From Henriciella pelagia (lineage in GTDB: Bacteria > Pseudomonadota > Alphaproteobacteria > Caulobacterales > Hyphomonadaceae), in assembly GCF_002088945.1 (NCBI RefSeq), contig NZ_NCSU01000011.1, positions 62,001 to 126,000 of the forward strand: a stretch of 64,000 nt of DNA, read 5' to 3'. The notes beneath the pieces are model-generated. The model was not told where the DNA came from, made no database searches, and saw nothing but the letters and a program-made list of their open reading frames with translations. Shown here in pieces: positions 31,139 through 41,023 of this stretch. The position numbers and the translations under genes are program-made. The stretch's first letter is position 1, and every line of letters starts with the position of its first letter.

Positions 31139-31781
31139 CGGACATCCGAAAGACCAGGGCCAGCGACGCGGCCTGATGCTGGTTATCTCCTCGCCCTCCG
31201 GTGCAGGCAAGACGACGCTAGCTCGCAAGCTGATGGAAGAGTTTTCCGATATCAAACTGTCCGTCTCCGCCACGACGCGTGAGCCGCGACCAGGCGAGAA
31301 GAACGGCATCGACTATCACTTCAAGTCGCGCGAGGATTTCCGTGAGATGATCGCGCGGCGCGAATTCCTCGAATGGGCGCTGGTCTTCGACAACCTTTAT
31401 GGCACGCCGCGCGCGGACACCGAACGCCTGCTCGAGACCGGTCATGACGTCCTGTTCGATGTCGACTGGCAGGGCGCCGATGCATTGCACGACCAGATGC
31501 CGCGCGATGTTGTTTCCGTCTTCGTGTTGCCGCCCAGTATCGACGCGCTCAAAGCACGTCTTGCAGCGCGTCCTGGCTCTACGGATGAGATCGTCGAACG
31601 CCGCATGCGCGACGCGAAGGCGGAGATGCGCCACTGGCGGCGTTATGATTATGCTATCGTCAATGACGACCTTGAAGTTGCCTATCAGCGCCTGAAGCGC
31701 ATCCTGCTGGTCGAGCGCCTCAAGCGTCTGCGCCAGCTCAGCCTCGAGGATCACGTCCGAGAGCTGATGGGGGAGGCGTAG
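31128..31781 (+). CDS. gmk: Guanylate kinase
   Basis: Gmk phosphorylates GMP to GDP. The ATG at 31128 follows AAGGAG and gives 217 aa with the P-loop SSPSGAGKTT (21-30). It also has the GMP-binding SATTREPRPGEKNGIDY (17 residues), YGTPR and VDWQGADAL. The start lies 11 bp inside the end of yicC, indicating coupling. The 3' end overlaps convergent ksgA by 31 bp. Confidence 0.97.
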   Translation: MSNSGHPKDQGQRRGLMLVISSPSGAGKTTLARKLMEEFSDIKLSVSATTREPRPGEKNGIDYHFKSREDFREMIARREFLEWALVFDNLYGTPRADTERLLETGHDVLFDVDWQGADALHDQMPRDVVSVFVLPPSIDALKARLAARPGSTDEIVERRMRDAKAEMRHWRRYDYAIVNDDLEVAYQRLKRILLVERLKRLRQLSLEDHVRELMGEA

Positions 31782-32614
31782 AGCGTCGTCAGTCTGCGCG
31801 CCAAAGCGCGGAACTCTTCCTGCGTCAGGGTTTCCGCCCGGGCTGTAGGGTCAATATCGCAGCTTTCCAGCCATTCAGTCGCATCCACGCCCCGTGACTT
31901 TGCCAGCGATTTGAGGCTTGCGCGGAGCATCTTGCGGCGTTGGCCGAAGGCGGCGGTTGAAACCTTTTCTAGCGTTTCGACGTCTTCAAAGCGCTTCTCT
32001 GCCGGGAGTGGTGTCAGCACGGCCACAGCGCTGTCGACCTTGGGCGGCGGGCGGAAGGCGCCTGGGGGCAGGGTGAAGGCGATGTGCGCGTTGCAGACGG
32101 CATGAGCGAGCACGGCGAGCCGGCCGTAATGCGACGTGCCTGGCCCGGCGACGATGCGCTCGGCGACTTCCTTCTGAAACATCAGCGCCATCTCGCCGCG
32201 CCATGGGCCAGTCTTCAGCCAGTCGACCAGAAGCGGCGTGCCGACATTGTAGGGAAGGTTCGCGATAATCATGGCGGGCGTCTCGCCGCCTGCTTCGCCA
32301 ATCAGCTTCTCCCAGTGCACCTTGCGCGCATCGCCCTGGTGGACCGAGAGCTGGCCGGTTGCCGCCTCAGGCCAGTCGGTAAGGGCGGAGGCAAACCGCT
32401 CATCAGCTTCGACGGCGATCAGCTTGCCCACGCCTTCCTTCAGCAAGGCGCGCGTGAGGCCGCCCGGGCCGGGGCCGACTTCGATGACGGTCCGCCCTTC
32501 GACAGGCCCTGCGGCAAGCGCCGTACGGCGCAAAATGTCCGGATCGAACAGGAAGTGCTGGCCGAGCGCCTTGCGGGCGCGGCCTTCGGTGAGGCCGGGG
32601 TCCTGATCAGACAT
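31751..32614 (-). CDS. rsmA: 16S rRNA dimethyladenosine transferase RsmA/KsgA
   Basis: RsmA dimethylates A1518 and A1519 of 16S rRNA late in 30S assembly. The 287-aa Rossmann methyltransferase has KALGQHFLFD, SAM motif I EVGPGPGGLTRAL (45-57), the acidic loop VEADERF and the catalytic NLPYNVGTPLL. It ends the minus-strand lptD-surA-pdxA-rsmA order also known from enterobacteria, overlapping pdxA by 8 bp. Confidence 0.97.
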   Translation of the reverse strand: MSDQDPGLTEGRARKALGQHFLFDPDILRRTALAAGPVEGRTVIEVGPGPGGLTRALLKEGVGKLIAVEADERFASALTDWPEAATGQLSVHQGDARKVHWEKLIGEAGGETPAMIIANLPYNVGTPLLVDWLKTGPWRGEMALMFQKEVAERIVAGPGTSHYGRLAVLAHAVCNAHIAFTLPPGAFRPPPKVDSAVAVLTPLPAEKRFEDVETLEKVSTAAFGQRRKMLRASLKSLAKSRGVDATEWLESCDIDPTARAETLTQEEFRALARRLTTLYASPISSRT

Positions 32615-33611
32615 TCTGTAGCCTGTTGGCGGCCATTTCAGACGCGAGCCTGATCGCCGCGATCAGGCTATCGGGCTTTGCTGTTCCGTCGCGGGCCGCA
32701 TCATAGGCCGTACCATGATCGGGGCTGGTGCGAATGATGGGCAGGCCGAGCGTCGTGTTTACACCGCCCCAGAAATCGAGCGTTTTGACCGGGATAAGCC
32801 CCTGGTCATGTGTCATGGCGATCACTGCATCGAAGCGACCATCCAGCATTTCCGCAAAGACCGTATCAGCAGAGCGGGCATCTGTGACATCCATACCTTC
32901 CGATCGCAGCGTACGCGCCAGCGGGTTTATGATGTCGCGTTCCTCGGTGCCGATCGTGCCATTCTCGCCGGCATGAGGGTTGAGACCCGTCAGCGCAATG
33001 CGTGGGGCGTTCAGGCCGAAATCCTGTTTCAGTGCCGCGCACGTTATCTGCGTCACCTGCCGCAGGTGCGAAGGCGTCAGATGCTGCGGCACATCGAGCA
33101 GGGGAACATGAATGGTCGCCAGCGCGACCCTCAGGCCTCCGCCAACGAGCATCATGACGGGTGGGAAGACCCCGCCTTTCTCCCGTTCGCAGATGGCCGA
33201 CAGGAACTCGGTATGACCGGGATGGTTGAACCCTGCGGAATACAGAACGGCCTTCGAGATTGGATTTGTGATCACGCCTGCGGCGTCGCCGGACAGTACG
33301 TGAAGCGTTGCCCGTTCAATACTTTCAAGGATGCCGGATGCCATGGATGCGTCCGGCGTTCCGCGCACGACACCTTGCAGCCGGCTTTTGAGCGGCATGA
33401 TGGGAAGTGCCGACCCGAACACACTGGCCGCATCCGCGGGATGGCTGATCATGGCGACTGGAACATCATAAAGCGATGCATCACCAATCACATAGAAGGC
33501 GTGACCGGGAGACTGGTGCAGCGCCTTCCAGGCTTCGCCCGTAATCTGAGGTCCGCAGCCAGCAGGATCGCCCATGCTGATGGCGAGAGGGGGGAGGGCA
33601 CTATCGGTCAT
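32607..33611 (-). CDS. pdxA: 4-hydroxythreonine-4-phosphate dehydrogenase
   Basis: PdxA oxidises 4-phosphohydroxy-L-threonine in the DXP-dependent pyridoxal phosphate pathway. The 334-aa protein has the start ISMGDPAGCGPQIT, the metal-ligand His in GHTEFL, GLNPHAGENG with a further ligand His, and the C-terminal IRTSPDHGTAYD. It is flanked by surA (48 bp upstream) and rsmA (8-bp overlap), the conserved order. Confidence 0.96.
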   Translation of the reverse strand: MTDSALPPLAISMGDPAGCGPQITGEAWKALHQSPGHAFYVIGDASLYDVPVAMISHPADAASVFGSALPIMPLKSRLQGVVRGTPDASMASGILESIERATLHVLSGDAAGVITNPISKAVLYSAGFNHPGHTEFLSAICEREKGGVFPPVMMLVGGGLRVALATIHVPLLDVPQHLTPSHLRQVTQITCAALKQDFGLNAPRIALTGLNPHAGENGTIGTEERDIINPLARTLRSEGMDVTDARSADTVFAEMLDGRFDAVIAMTHDQGLIPVKTLDFWGGVNTTLGLPIIRTSPDHGTAYDAARDGTAKPDSLIAAIRLASEMAANRLQNV

Positions 33612-33659
33612 CGCAGCTGCTTACTTGAGAAGCGCTGCAGCGTTCAAGGCTCTGCCTGA

Positions 33660-34901
33660 CTAGCTGCCGCGCTGGATAATTGTCGCTTCGCGCCGCAAAT
33701 TGCGAAGAGACCGTTGGGAAATCATCGACAGCTGGCGTGAGAACAAACGATCCTCAATTTCCTCGCGGGATGGCAGCGTGCTGCCGGTTTCGTCGAAATC
33801 GCAGACGAACATGACGGCAAGTGTGCCGGACATCGCGAAGATGTCGGTCGCTTCACCAACGTTGGTGGACTCAACAAGGGCGCGGCCTTCCGGGCCAAGA
33901 TCGGCAAGGCGGAAATCGTCTAGGCGCGAAGCGCTGAGGTTTGGGTCATTTTCCGCGAGTTCTTCTGCGCCGTCACAGCTGCCTGCTGCTGCCACTGCGG
34001 TCCTGAGCTTGTCCTCGTCGCCATCCTGCACAGCGAGACGAACGAGATCGACCAGGGCAACGGTTTCGGTGGGCTCGCGCTTGCCCTGGAAAGCAATAAT
34101 GTAAATACCGTCGTCTACACGGATCGGGTCGGAAAGGCCTTCCTGCGGCATGGCCTGCACAGCCTCGGCCACGGCAGGATCCAGGTCCTCAATGGAAACC
34201 CAGCCCATGTCGCCGCCGGCCGCGGCTGTCGGAGCGGATGAAAATCGCTGAGCTGCAAGTTCGAATGGGGCGCCCGCCCGAAGTTGCTCAAGGATGGTAT
34301 TGGCGCCTGCGGTCGCCTGCTCCTTTTCCGCGTCTCCCGGCGCATAGAGAAAGATCTCGCCAATCCGGTACTGGGTCTTTTGCGAGGCGGCCTTCAATTG
34401 TGCTAGCTGTTCATCGATCTGGTTTTCGGAAATCCGGATTCTGGAGCCATACAGCCCTCCCATGATCCGGCGCCACGCGATTTCCGAGCGCATCTGTTCC
34501 TGCAGGCTGGAGGGGTTTACGCCGGCTGCGAGGAGTACATTGATCAGTCCGTCCCGGTCCATGCCGGACTGTCGGGCCATATCAGAGACGGCAGACGCGA
34601 TGTCCTGATCGGAGACTTCCACTTCATACTCATTCGCTTCCTGCAGCTGCAGTTTCTCGTCGATCAGCTCATCCAGTGCCTGAGCGGTGATCTGTTGCAC
34701 CTGCTGCTGATTCGGGCTTTGCACGCCGAGCGTCAGAAGGAGCAGCGCAGCACGTTCGCGCACGTCGCTGTAGGAGATCGGTTCGTCATTGACGATTGCG
34801 ACGATGCCTTCGATCGTCTGGGCTTCCTGCGCGGCGGGAGCGGGTGTTAGCGCAGGCGCCGAAAATGCGAGAGCGAGTGCGGCGATGCCGAATTTCATCA
34901 T
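33660..34901 (-). CDS. surA: Periplasmic peptidyl-prolyl isomerase/chaperone SurA
   Basis: SurA escorts unfolded outer-membrane proteins to the BAM complex. The start lies after an ideal GGAGG, at 34901 (5-base spacing) or 34898 (8-base spacing), giving about 413 aa with a signal peptide cleaved near APAAQ. The SurA N-domain (IVNDEPISYSDVRERA, 16 residues) and one parvulin domain are visible (GDMGWVSIEDLDPAV, then GIYIIAFQGKREP). Only one PPIase domain is clear, against two in E. coli. Neighbouring lptD encodes a known SurA client. Confidence 0.9.
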   Translation of the reverse strand: MMKFGIAALALAFSAPALTPAPAAQEAQTIEGIVAIVNDEPISYSDVRERAALLLLTLGVQSPNQQQVQQITAQALDELIDEKLQLQEANEYEVEVSDQDIASAVSDMARQSGMDRDGLINVLLAAGVNPSSLQEQMRSEIAWRRIMGGLYGSRIRISENQIDEQLAQLKAASQKTQYRIGEIFLYAPGDAEKEQATAGANTILEQLRAGAPFELAAQRFSSAPTAAAGGDMGWVSIEDLDPAVAEAVQAMPQEGLSDPIRVDDGIYIIAFQGKREPTETVALVDLVRLAVQDGDEDKLRTAVAAAGSCDGAEELAENDPNLSASRLDDFRLADLGPEGRALVESTNVGEATDIFAMSGTLAVMFVCDFDETGSTLPSREEIEDRLFSRQLSMISQRSLRNLRREATIIQRGS

Positions 34902-35037
34902 ACTTACCTCCACGACCGCCATGCCAGCCGATGTCGCTTAAATTATGGCAGACCATACCGTCAGAAACATGTGAAGCAATCCGAAGATGCCAGTTGCCAA
35001 AGCGTATATGGCTGCGTGCAAATGAACCTGCACTGAA

Positions 35038-37221
35038 TTAGTCGAAGCTGTTCGAACCAAAGTCGCCGAGTGTCTTCAGACCAAAGCGGAACATGATCGA
35101 GTCGGATGGTCCGAGTTGGCGGTCCACCTGCTCGGAGCGTTCAAATACCAGTTCGAACCGGGAACAGTCATCCTGATATCCAACGCCAATGGAATGACGA
35201 ATGTCGCGATTGCTTTCAATATCGCGCTGCAGACCGTAGGTGACGAAGTAGTTGTCTGTAACCGAGACTTCGGATTGCAGGATCACGCCTTCCTGACGAA
35301 TGCCGGCCTGCGTAATTTCCTCGTCAATCTGATAGTAGATTGCCGAAGCGAGAAATCGGTCGAACCGCAAGTCAACGCTCGTATCAAGGCGGTTCAGCTC
35401 CAGGCTGTCGTCGTCGAGACGGACCTTTGCCTTGAAGGTGAACGGACGCCCCCAGTCCAGGGACACTGCGCCGAGCCAGTCGCTGGCCGTGCCATCAAGA
35501 TTGCTTGGAACGTCGAAAGCTGGATCATCGCGGTCCCGCCAGCGACGCCCTGCCAGGGCCGACAGCTGCACCCCGGACTTCCAGCGCGCAACGGTCGATA
35601 TGCCGGCGCCGATCTTGCCGTCGCCCTCGTAGAGGTCGTAGCCTGCCTGACCATTGGCGTCGAACAACGAAGATGTGTCGAGTTCGTAGAACAGGCCATC
35701 TTCAATCGGTATCTCGGCATCGTTTGGCCCCTTTGTCCCGACCGCAGCCATCACAATGGGTTCCACTATGATGTCCACGCTCTTTCCTGGCCGATAGAAG
35801 GGAAGGGAGAGCTCCGTGCCGATCGCGCCGACACCCCGGTCCACCGTGTCGCCATCTCCGGTATTTGGAAAATCGTTCAACTCATACCGGTCAAACCGGG
35901 CCTCAGCGAATGGCTGGGCGACAACGCCGCCTGGCAGGATCTTCTGGACCGACCAGTCTGCGCCAACCGTGAGACGGTGGCTGTCCGGGCCGGTCTGGCG
36001 CGAAAGAAAGGCAGTTGAGGCATTGAGGCCAGCATAACCAAAAGCGCCAAGGTCGAGGTCATACTGCGCATAACCGAGGGGCAGGACGTCAGCAATGGCC
36101 GCTTCCCTCTGATCGGTCAGCCGCAAATTGTCGAAGGTCAGAACGGAGGCGTCTGCATACCAGTTGGATGACTGTCCCACCGCATAGAGCTGTGAGAGCA
36201 GCGTTCTCGGCTGGTTTGTGTACAGGCCGCGTTTGTCATTCTCTCCGCGAATATCGTAGCGCTCGATATAGAGGTCGTCCGTCGTTTCTTCGACGCCGAA
36301 GCCCCAGAGCCAGTTCTCATTGATACTGAACTGGCCATCGGCGAAAATGTGCCCACGCCACTCCTGTTCACCGAACTTCTCACCATCGGAATCGAATTCC
36401 TTCTCATTCGTGACGGTTGCACTGATGTTCAGATTGCCCGACCAGAACCGCTTTCGGTAGTCCAGTTCCAGCAGCGGATTTACCTTCGAATACACGGCCG
36501 GAGAGATAGTCAGATCCTGATAGGGGGAAATGGCCCAGAGATAGGGTTGCTGATAATTGAACCCGGTCTTGGACGAACTTCCCAGCGTCGGGATGAGAAA
36601 GCCGGACCGGCGTTCCGCCTTGGGGTCAGGGTGCGCAAAATAGGGCAGGTAGATGACCGGAATGCCTGCGATTTCGAGGACGGCGTCCTTGTACGTGTAC
36701 ATGCCGTCGTCTTCGTCGAGCACGGCTTCGCGCGCCCGGATCGCCCATGTCGGTGTGGTATCCCCTTCGCAGAGCTCGCATGCGGTGAAGATCGCTCGAT
36801 CCAGCGTATTCAGCGTCTCGTTTTCACGGCGGGCGGAATTGGCAGAAGCGGTTGCTCCATCCGGTGAGCGCATGGCGAACTCGACCGCATACCCGTTTGC
36901 AAGGTCAGCATCGGTCTCCACCTCATCGGCGAAGCGTTGCGTGCCGTCAGGTTCGAGAATGACCACATTGCCCTGCGCGCGGACGCGGGCTGTAGAGCGG
37001 TTATAGGTCAGCCGGTCAGCGGTCAGCACGCGGCCCTGATATTCTGCAGAAACATTGCCTTCGGCGACGACCGTGTTCTCGTTTTCGAGGACATAGACAT
37101 TGTCAGCCTGCAGCGTGACTTTTCTGGATTCCGCAGCCTCGTTCGGGGCGGCCTGCGCGAGCGCGAGCGGAGCGACCGCTCCCAGTGCGATCGCAGCAAA
37201 TGCGGTTTTCCAAACGGCCAT
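35038..37221 (-). CDS. lptD: LPS-assembly outer-membrane protein LptD
   Basis: LptD is the beta-barrel that, with LptE, inserts lipopolysaccharide into the outer leaflet. The ATG at 37221 follows AGGAGG and gives 727 aa with a signal peptide ending ALAQAAP. The N-terminal OstA/jellyroll domain is visible (VTLQADNVYVLENENTVVAEG, partly quoted as VLENENTVVAEG), as are IPVIYLPYFAHPDP and a long beta-rich barrel. Only three Cys occur: a CELC pair in the N-terminal domain and one near the C-terminus (DDCSRFEL), unlike the four of E. coli. It is upstream of surA with a 136-bp gap. Confidence 0.94.
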   Translation of the reverse strand: MAVWKTAFAAIALGAVAPLALAQAAPNEAAESRKVTLQADNVYVLENENTVVAEGNVSAEYQGRVLTADRLTYNRSTARVRAQGNVVILEPDGTQRFADEVETDADLANGYAVEFAMRSPDGATASANSARRENETLNTLDRAIFTACELCEGDTTPTWAIRAREAVLDEDDGMYTYKDAVLEIAGIPVIYLPYFAHPDPKAERRSGFLIPTLGSSSKTGFNYQQPYLWAISPYQDLTISPAVYSKVNPLLELDYRKRFWSGNLNISATVTNEKEFDSDGEKFGEQEWRGHIFADGQFSINENWLWGFGVEETTDDLYIERYDIRGENDKRGLYTNQPRTLLSQLYAVGQSSNWYADASVLTFDNLRLTDQREAAIADVLPLGYAQYDLDLGAFGYAGLNASTAFLSRQTGPDSHRLTVGADWSVQKILPGGVVAQPFAEARFDRYELNDFPNTGDGDTVDRGVGAIGTELSLPFYRPGKSVDIIVEPIVMAAVGTKGPNDAEIPIEDGLFYELDTSSLFDANGQAGYDLYEGDGKIGAGISTVARWKSGVQLSALAGRRWRDRDDPAFDVPSNLDGTASDWLGAVSLDWGRPFTFKAKVRLDDDSLELNRLDTSVDLRFDRFLASAIYYQIDEEITQAGIRQEGVILQSEVSVTDNYFVTYGLQRDIESNRDIRHSIGVGYQDDCSRFELVFERSEQVDRQLGPSDSIMFRFGLKTLGDFGSNSFD

Positions 37222-37353
37222 GAGGCCTCCTAAATTTACCAAATACCCGGTGATTCCCGCATAAGCGGCCTTGTCAGGCCCGTCCAGATTTACATGCCAC
37301 CCTTGCGGGTTATTCACGCGTGGTGTTGCAGCCCGGACAAAGCCGACGCGGCT

Positions 37354-38427
37354 TCAGGCCCGGGATGCGAACCCCCCGGCATGCGTGATGGCGCGGCCGT
37401 CCAGCTCCAGTTCCATCAGGGCCGACGCACATTGGCGCGCCGAACAGGCGCTCGCCTGTGCGATATCGTCGATGGAGAGAGGAGTAGGCGAGAGCGCCTC
37501 GTAAACGCGTGCAGCCAGCTCGTCGGAAATGTCTGTTTCAGGTTCGTCGATGCGCGAAGGGGCGCTGTGATTGAGCAGATCCCATTGGCGGTCGATCTGC
37601 GCGCTGACAGCCTCAATGACGTCATCGGCGTGCCGCACCAGCGTTGCACCGTTTCTGAGCAGGCGGTTGGTGCCAGCTGTCCTGGCATCGAGAGGCGAGC
37701 CGGGAACCGCCATGACTTCGCGCCCCTGTTCGCCTGCCATGCGCGCGGATATGAGCGAACCAGAGCGTTCCGCTGCTTCGACGATGACAGTGCCGAGTGC
37801 CAGTCCCGTAATGATGCGGTTACGACGCGGAAAATCCCTGGCCGTCGCGCGGTGGCCGAAACGCCGCTCTGACACAATGAGTCCCTGGCGTGAGATCGCC
37901 TGATAAAGCTCCTGGTGTTGCGGCGGGTACAACTGATCCACACCCCCCGCCAAAACGGCGATTGTTCCGCTATCCAGGCTGGCAGCATGTGCTTCACCAT
38001 CTATGCCGCGAGCCAGGCCTGACACGGTCACGAAACCGGCTTCGCCGAGGCCTGCTGCAATCAGGCGCGCCAGCTTGCGGCCGGCAGCCGACGCATTGCG
38101 CGCGCCGACGATTGCTATGGTCGGACGGGTGAATAGGTCGACATTCCCAACCACTGAAAGTACAGGCGGGGGCGGGGAAAGGGGCGAAAGGGCTTTCGGA
38201 AAGTCTACCTCACCCGCACACAGAAGCACGCCGCCGGCTTGCCGGGTTTGTTCGATTTCCTGACGGGCGGCTGCAAGGTCAGGCTTTAGTCGCGGGATCG
38301 CTTTCGATGCTTCTGCTGGAGAGCCAAATTTTTCGATGAGCTGAAAGAAGCTGACCGGGCCGATATTTGGTGTGCGCGCCAGAGCGAGCCATTCAAGCCG
38401 CTCATGTTCCCCCAGACGGTTCGTCAT
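37354..38427 (-). CDS. dprA: DNA processing protein DprA (Smf)
   Basis: DprA loads RecA onto incoming single-stranded DNA during transformation. The 357-aa protein has a SAM-like N-terminus, the Rossmann core with GARNASAAGRKLARLIA (17 residues), SGLARGIDGEAH, VLAGGVDQLYPP and RDFPRRNRIITGL. It ends with a DML1/winged-helix domain that includes SIDDIAQASACSARQC. Length is typical for Gram-negatives. It overlaps the end of plsY by 4 bp, so the two are coupled. Confidence 0.95.
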   Translation of the reverse strand: MTNRLGEHERLEWLALARTPNIGPVSFFQLIEKFGSPAEASKAIPRLKPDLAAARQEIEQTRQAGGVLLCAGEVDFPKALSPLSPPPPVLSVVGNVDLFTRPTIAIVGARNASAAGRKLARLIAAGLGEAGFVTVSGLARGIDGEAHAASLDSGTIAVLAGGVDQLYPPQHQELYQAISRQGLIVSERRFGHRATARDFPRRNRIITGLALGTVIVEAAERSGSLISARMAGEQGREVMAVPGSPLDARTAGTNRLLRNGATLVRHADDVIEAVSAQIDRQWDLLNHSAPSRIDEPETDISDELAARVYEALSPTPLSIDDIAQASACSARQCASALMELELDGRAITHAGGFASRA

Positions 38428-39041
38428 TCCGTCTCTGCCGGCTTTTTCTTCTCGCCAAATTTCGGCTCGGTTCCCTTCAGCAGGCGTTGAAGGTTTGCCC
38501 TGTGGGTCCAGAAGACGAGAAGGCTGAGGGCGGCCAGGACACCGACGGCAAAATGGGTTTCACCCAGCAGATAGGCGCCAATCGGGACAATCGCGGCGGC
38601 TGTGAGCGCGGCAAGAGACGAGATCCTGAACAGGAGAAACATGCCGAGCCAGACAGGACCGCCAACCATCAGCCCTTTCAGGGAGGCAAATGTCAGCAGG
38701 CCGGCATAGGTGGCAACACCCTTGCCCCCCTTGAAGCCCAGCCAGACCGGATAACAGTGTCCGAGAAAGGCAGCGGCACCAGCAATGAGTCCGACATTGC
38801 GGCTCGCGAACGCGAAGGTGAAGAACAATACAGCAAGCCCCGCCTTGAAGCTGTCGAGGATCAGGGTCGCAAATGCGAGGTCCTTCCGGCCGGTCCGAAG
38901 CACATTGGTCGCGCCGATATTACCAGACCCAATCTGGCGGATATCCCCGAGCCCGGCGGCCCGCGTCAGGATCAGTCCGAATGGGATCGACCCCAGCAGG
39001 TATCCGCCGACTGCTGCAACAATATAAGGAAGGTAAGTCAT
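38424..39041 (-). CDS. plsY: Glycerol-3-phosphate acyltransferase PlsY
   Basis: PlsY acylates glycerol-3-phosphate from acyl-phosphate, the first step of phospholipid synthesis. The 205-aa membrane protein has about five helices and the three PlsY motifs: GSIPFGLI, RQIGSGNIGATNVLRTGRK (19 residues) and FKGGKGVATYAG. plsX is not present here. The tail ends in a short Lys/Glu-rich cytoplasmic extension. dprA follows with a 4-bp overlap. Confidence 0.96.
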   Translation of the reverse strand: MTYLPYIVAAVGGYLLGSIPFGLILTRAAGLGDIRQIGSGNIGATNVLRTGRKDLAFATLILDSFKAGLAVLFFTFAFASRNVGLIAGAAAFLGHCYPVWLGFKGGKGVATYAGLLTFASLKGLMVGGPVWLGMFLLFRISSLAALTAAAIVPIGAYLLGETHFAVGVLAALSLLVFWTHRANLQRLLKGTEPKFGEKKKPAETE

Positions 39042-39173
39042 CGCATCATCCTGGCGCAGGCCGAAGCCTGCCTTGTTGCCTAGCTTGTTTCGTCAACAGC
39101 CGCGAGCGTCAAGGTAGAAGGATACAAGCCACGCCGTTCAGGGGCTCGACGCCCTAGCGGAACTTGATCTAGT

Positions 39174-39758
39174 GTGGACGCTCGCTTCGGGGGACAGGAG
39201 ACGACAATCGACGCCAGTGAAAGAATACTCAGGGCAGCCATCACCCTGATCGGCGAAAACGGTCCCGATTTGCTGACACACCGAATGATTGCGGAGGAAG
39301 CAGGGCTTTCTCCGGGTACGGCGACCTATCATTTCAGTTCGCTCGACATCCTCGTGGAGCGGGCATTTGCGCTGTACGTTTCAGACTATGAAAAGGCGCT
39401 GATCGACGCGCTGAACGCGAGGCCGCTGAGAACCGTCCGGGATGTAACGACATTCCTGACTCGCATGACGGCCCTGGATGCCGGGGATTCCGAGTTGGCC
39501 CGCATTGAATATGCGATGATCCTCTACGCGCGCCACAATGAAGCCCTGCAGGATCCGGTGAGCCGCTGGTCGGGCTTGTTGCAGGAGGCCGTTGCCGACG
39601 GGTTGCGCAAAGCGGGCGCGACAAGCCCGGACTATATCGCAGGCATCGCCGTCAGTTTCTGCCGGGGTGTGGAAATTGAAGTGCTTTCCAGGGGCGGCAC
39701 CGTCGAAGAATCCTGGATGCGATCACGGCTCGATGCAATTTTCGGCCTCTTCGACTAG
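39174..39758 (+). CDS. TetR/AcrR family transcriptional regulator
   Basis: This 194-aa regulator has an N-terminal helix-turn-helix (about residues 15-60) containing ILRAAITLIGENG, MIAEEAGLSPGTATYHF (17 residues) and the following YHFSSLDIL. The C-terminal ligand domain is unassigned. It starts at GTG with a weak ribosome site. No upstream ATG in frame was found. Divergent plsY and convergent pyrC' are neighbours, with a 4-bp overlap at the 3' end, so no obvious target is next to it. The ligand is unknown. Confidence 0.85.
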   Translation: MDARFGGQETTIDASERILRAAITLIGENGPDLLTHRMIAEEAGLSPGTATYHFSSLDILVERAFALYVSDYEKALIDALNARPLRTVRDVTTFLTRMTALDAGDSELARIEYAMILYARHNEALQDPVSRWSGLLQEAVADGLRKAGATSPDYIAGIAVSFCRGVEIEVLSRGGTVEESWMRSRLDAIFGLFD

Positions 39759-41023
39759 CGTTCAAACACTGTTTCGCCAGCAATGATTGTCCGGTTGACG
39801 CGGCCGACCATTCGACGGCCATCAAAAGGGGAGTTCAGCGAGCGCGACCGAAGGTCTTCACGCTCGCAGAGCCAAGGCTTGTTCGGGTCAAACAGTATGA
39901 TATCGGCAGGGGCTCCCACGGCGAGACGCCCCTGTGGCACGCCAATGATGTCGGCCGGGCTCGCCGTTACGGGGCGCAGCGCATCGAGAAGGCCAATCCG
40001 CTCATCCTGCACAAGGGCCAGTAGCGCCGAAAGTGCCGTTTCCAGACCAGCAGCACCAAACGCGGCCTCGCCAAATGGCAGCCGCTTTTCTTCTGGGGGT
40101 TGGGGGTCGTGGGCGGACACCACCGCATCGATCTCGCCTGCGACCAGTGCGTCGATGAGGGCTTGGCGGTCCTCTTCGCGGCGGAATGGCGGGTTGACCT
40201 TGCAATAGGTGAGATAGTCGCCGACATCGAGTTCATTGAAAAAGAGATGATGCGCGGCCACGCTAACGTGGAGACGCACGCCGCGTCGGCGCGCCTCGCG
40301 GATCATCTCCATGCTTCGGCCCGTCGAAACCTGATCAACCAGCAGCGTGCAGCCCGTCGCTTCGGCGAGAAGCAGGTCGCGGCCCAGTCCGATCCATTCG
40401 GCTTCGCGGGGCAGCCCGGAAAGCCCCATCCGCGCAGCCTGTGCACCGGCATTCATGACGCCGTTGACCCCGAGGGAGTGCTCATTCGGACGGCTGGACA
40501 CAATCGCCTTGCAGCTCGCTGCATAGCCCATGGTCCGGCGAAGGACGGAAGCGTTCTCGACGGGCAGGTCGCCATTCGTGAAAAACACTGCGCCCGAGCC
40601 GGACATCATCGCGATCTCCGCCATGGCCTCACCCTTAAGGCCCTTGGTGAGCGCTCCTGCCGGGTAGATTCGGGTCTTTGCGGTTTCCCGCCCGCGATTG
40701 GCGATAAACTGGACGAGGGCCACATCATCAATGACAGGATCAGTGTCCGGCATCACGACCATGCTGGTGACGCCGCCAGCCACCGCCGCGCGGGAGGCGG
40801 TCGCAAGTGTCTCTTTCTGCTCTGCCCCTGGTTCTCCCGTCTTGACGCGAAGGTCGATCAGGCCCGGCGCTGCAATGAGACCACCGGCATCAACAGTCTC
40901 ATCGGCCTGTTCACTCACGTCACCAATCGCCGCGATGATACCGTCTTCCAGAAACAGCGAGCCGCTTTCATCCAGCCCGGAAGCCGGACAGGCCAAACGC
41001 GCATTCTTGATCAGCGTCTTCAT
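39755..41023 (-). CDS. pyrC': Dihydroorotase-like protein lacking metal ligands (pseudo-DHOase, PyrC')
   Basis: This 422-aa amidohydrolase-fold protein aligns along its length with type I dihydroorotases ([49 protein letters not shown]). The catalytic metal site is gone, however. The DLHVHLREPG motif is [10 protein letters not shown] (residues 57-66), both His being Arg59 and Lys61. The HCED segment is SRPN, HxST is DQVST, and the DHAPH motif is AHDPQ. Such inactive homologues (PyrC', PyrX) are known to act as structural partners of aspartate transcarbamoylase. Here the gene overlaps pyrB by 4 bp, which fits that role. An active dihydroorotase should be encoded elsewhere. Confidence 0.88.
   Translation of the reverse strand: MKTLIKNARLACPASGLDESGSLFLEDGIIAAIGDVSEQADETVDAGGLIAAPGLIDLRVKTGEPGAEQKETLATASRAAVAGGVTSMVVMPDTDPVIDDVALVQFIANRGRETAKTRIYPAGALTKGLKGEAMAEIAMMSGSGAVFFTNGDLPVENASVLRRTMGYAASCKAIVSSRPNEHSLGVNGVMNAGAQAARMGLSGLPREAEWIGLGRDLLLAEATGCTLLVDQVSTGRSMEMIREARRRGVRLHVSVAAHHLFFNELDVGDYLTYCKVNPPFRREEDRQALIDALVAGEIDAVVSAHDPQPPEEKRLPFGEAAFGAAGLETALSALLALVQDERIGLLDALRPVTASPADIIGVPQGRLAVGAPADIILFDPNKPWLCEREDLRSRSLNSPFDGRRMVGRVNRTIIAGETVFER

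Noticed and set aside
32715-33659. Open frame of 314 codons antisense to pdxA
   Set aside because: pdxA is conserved and in conserved order with surA and rsmA; the antisense frame is Arg/His-rich low-information sequence.
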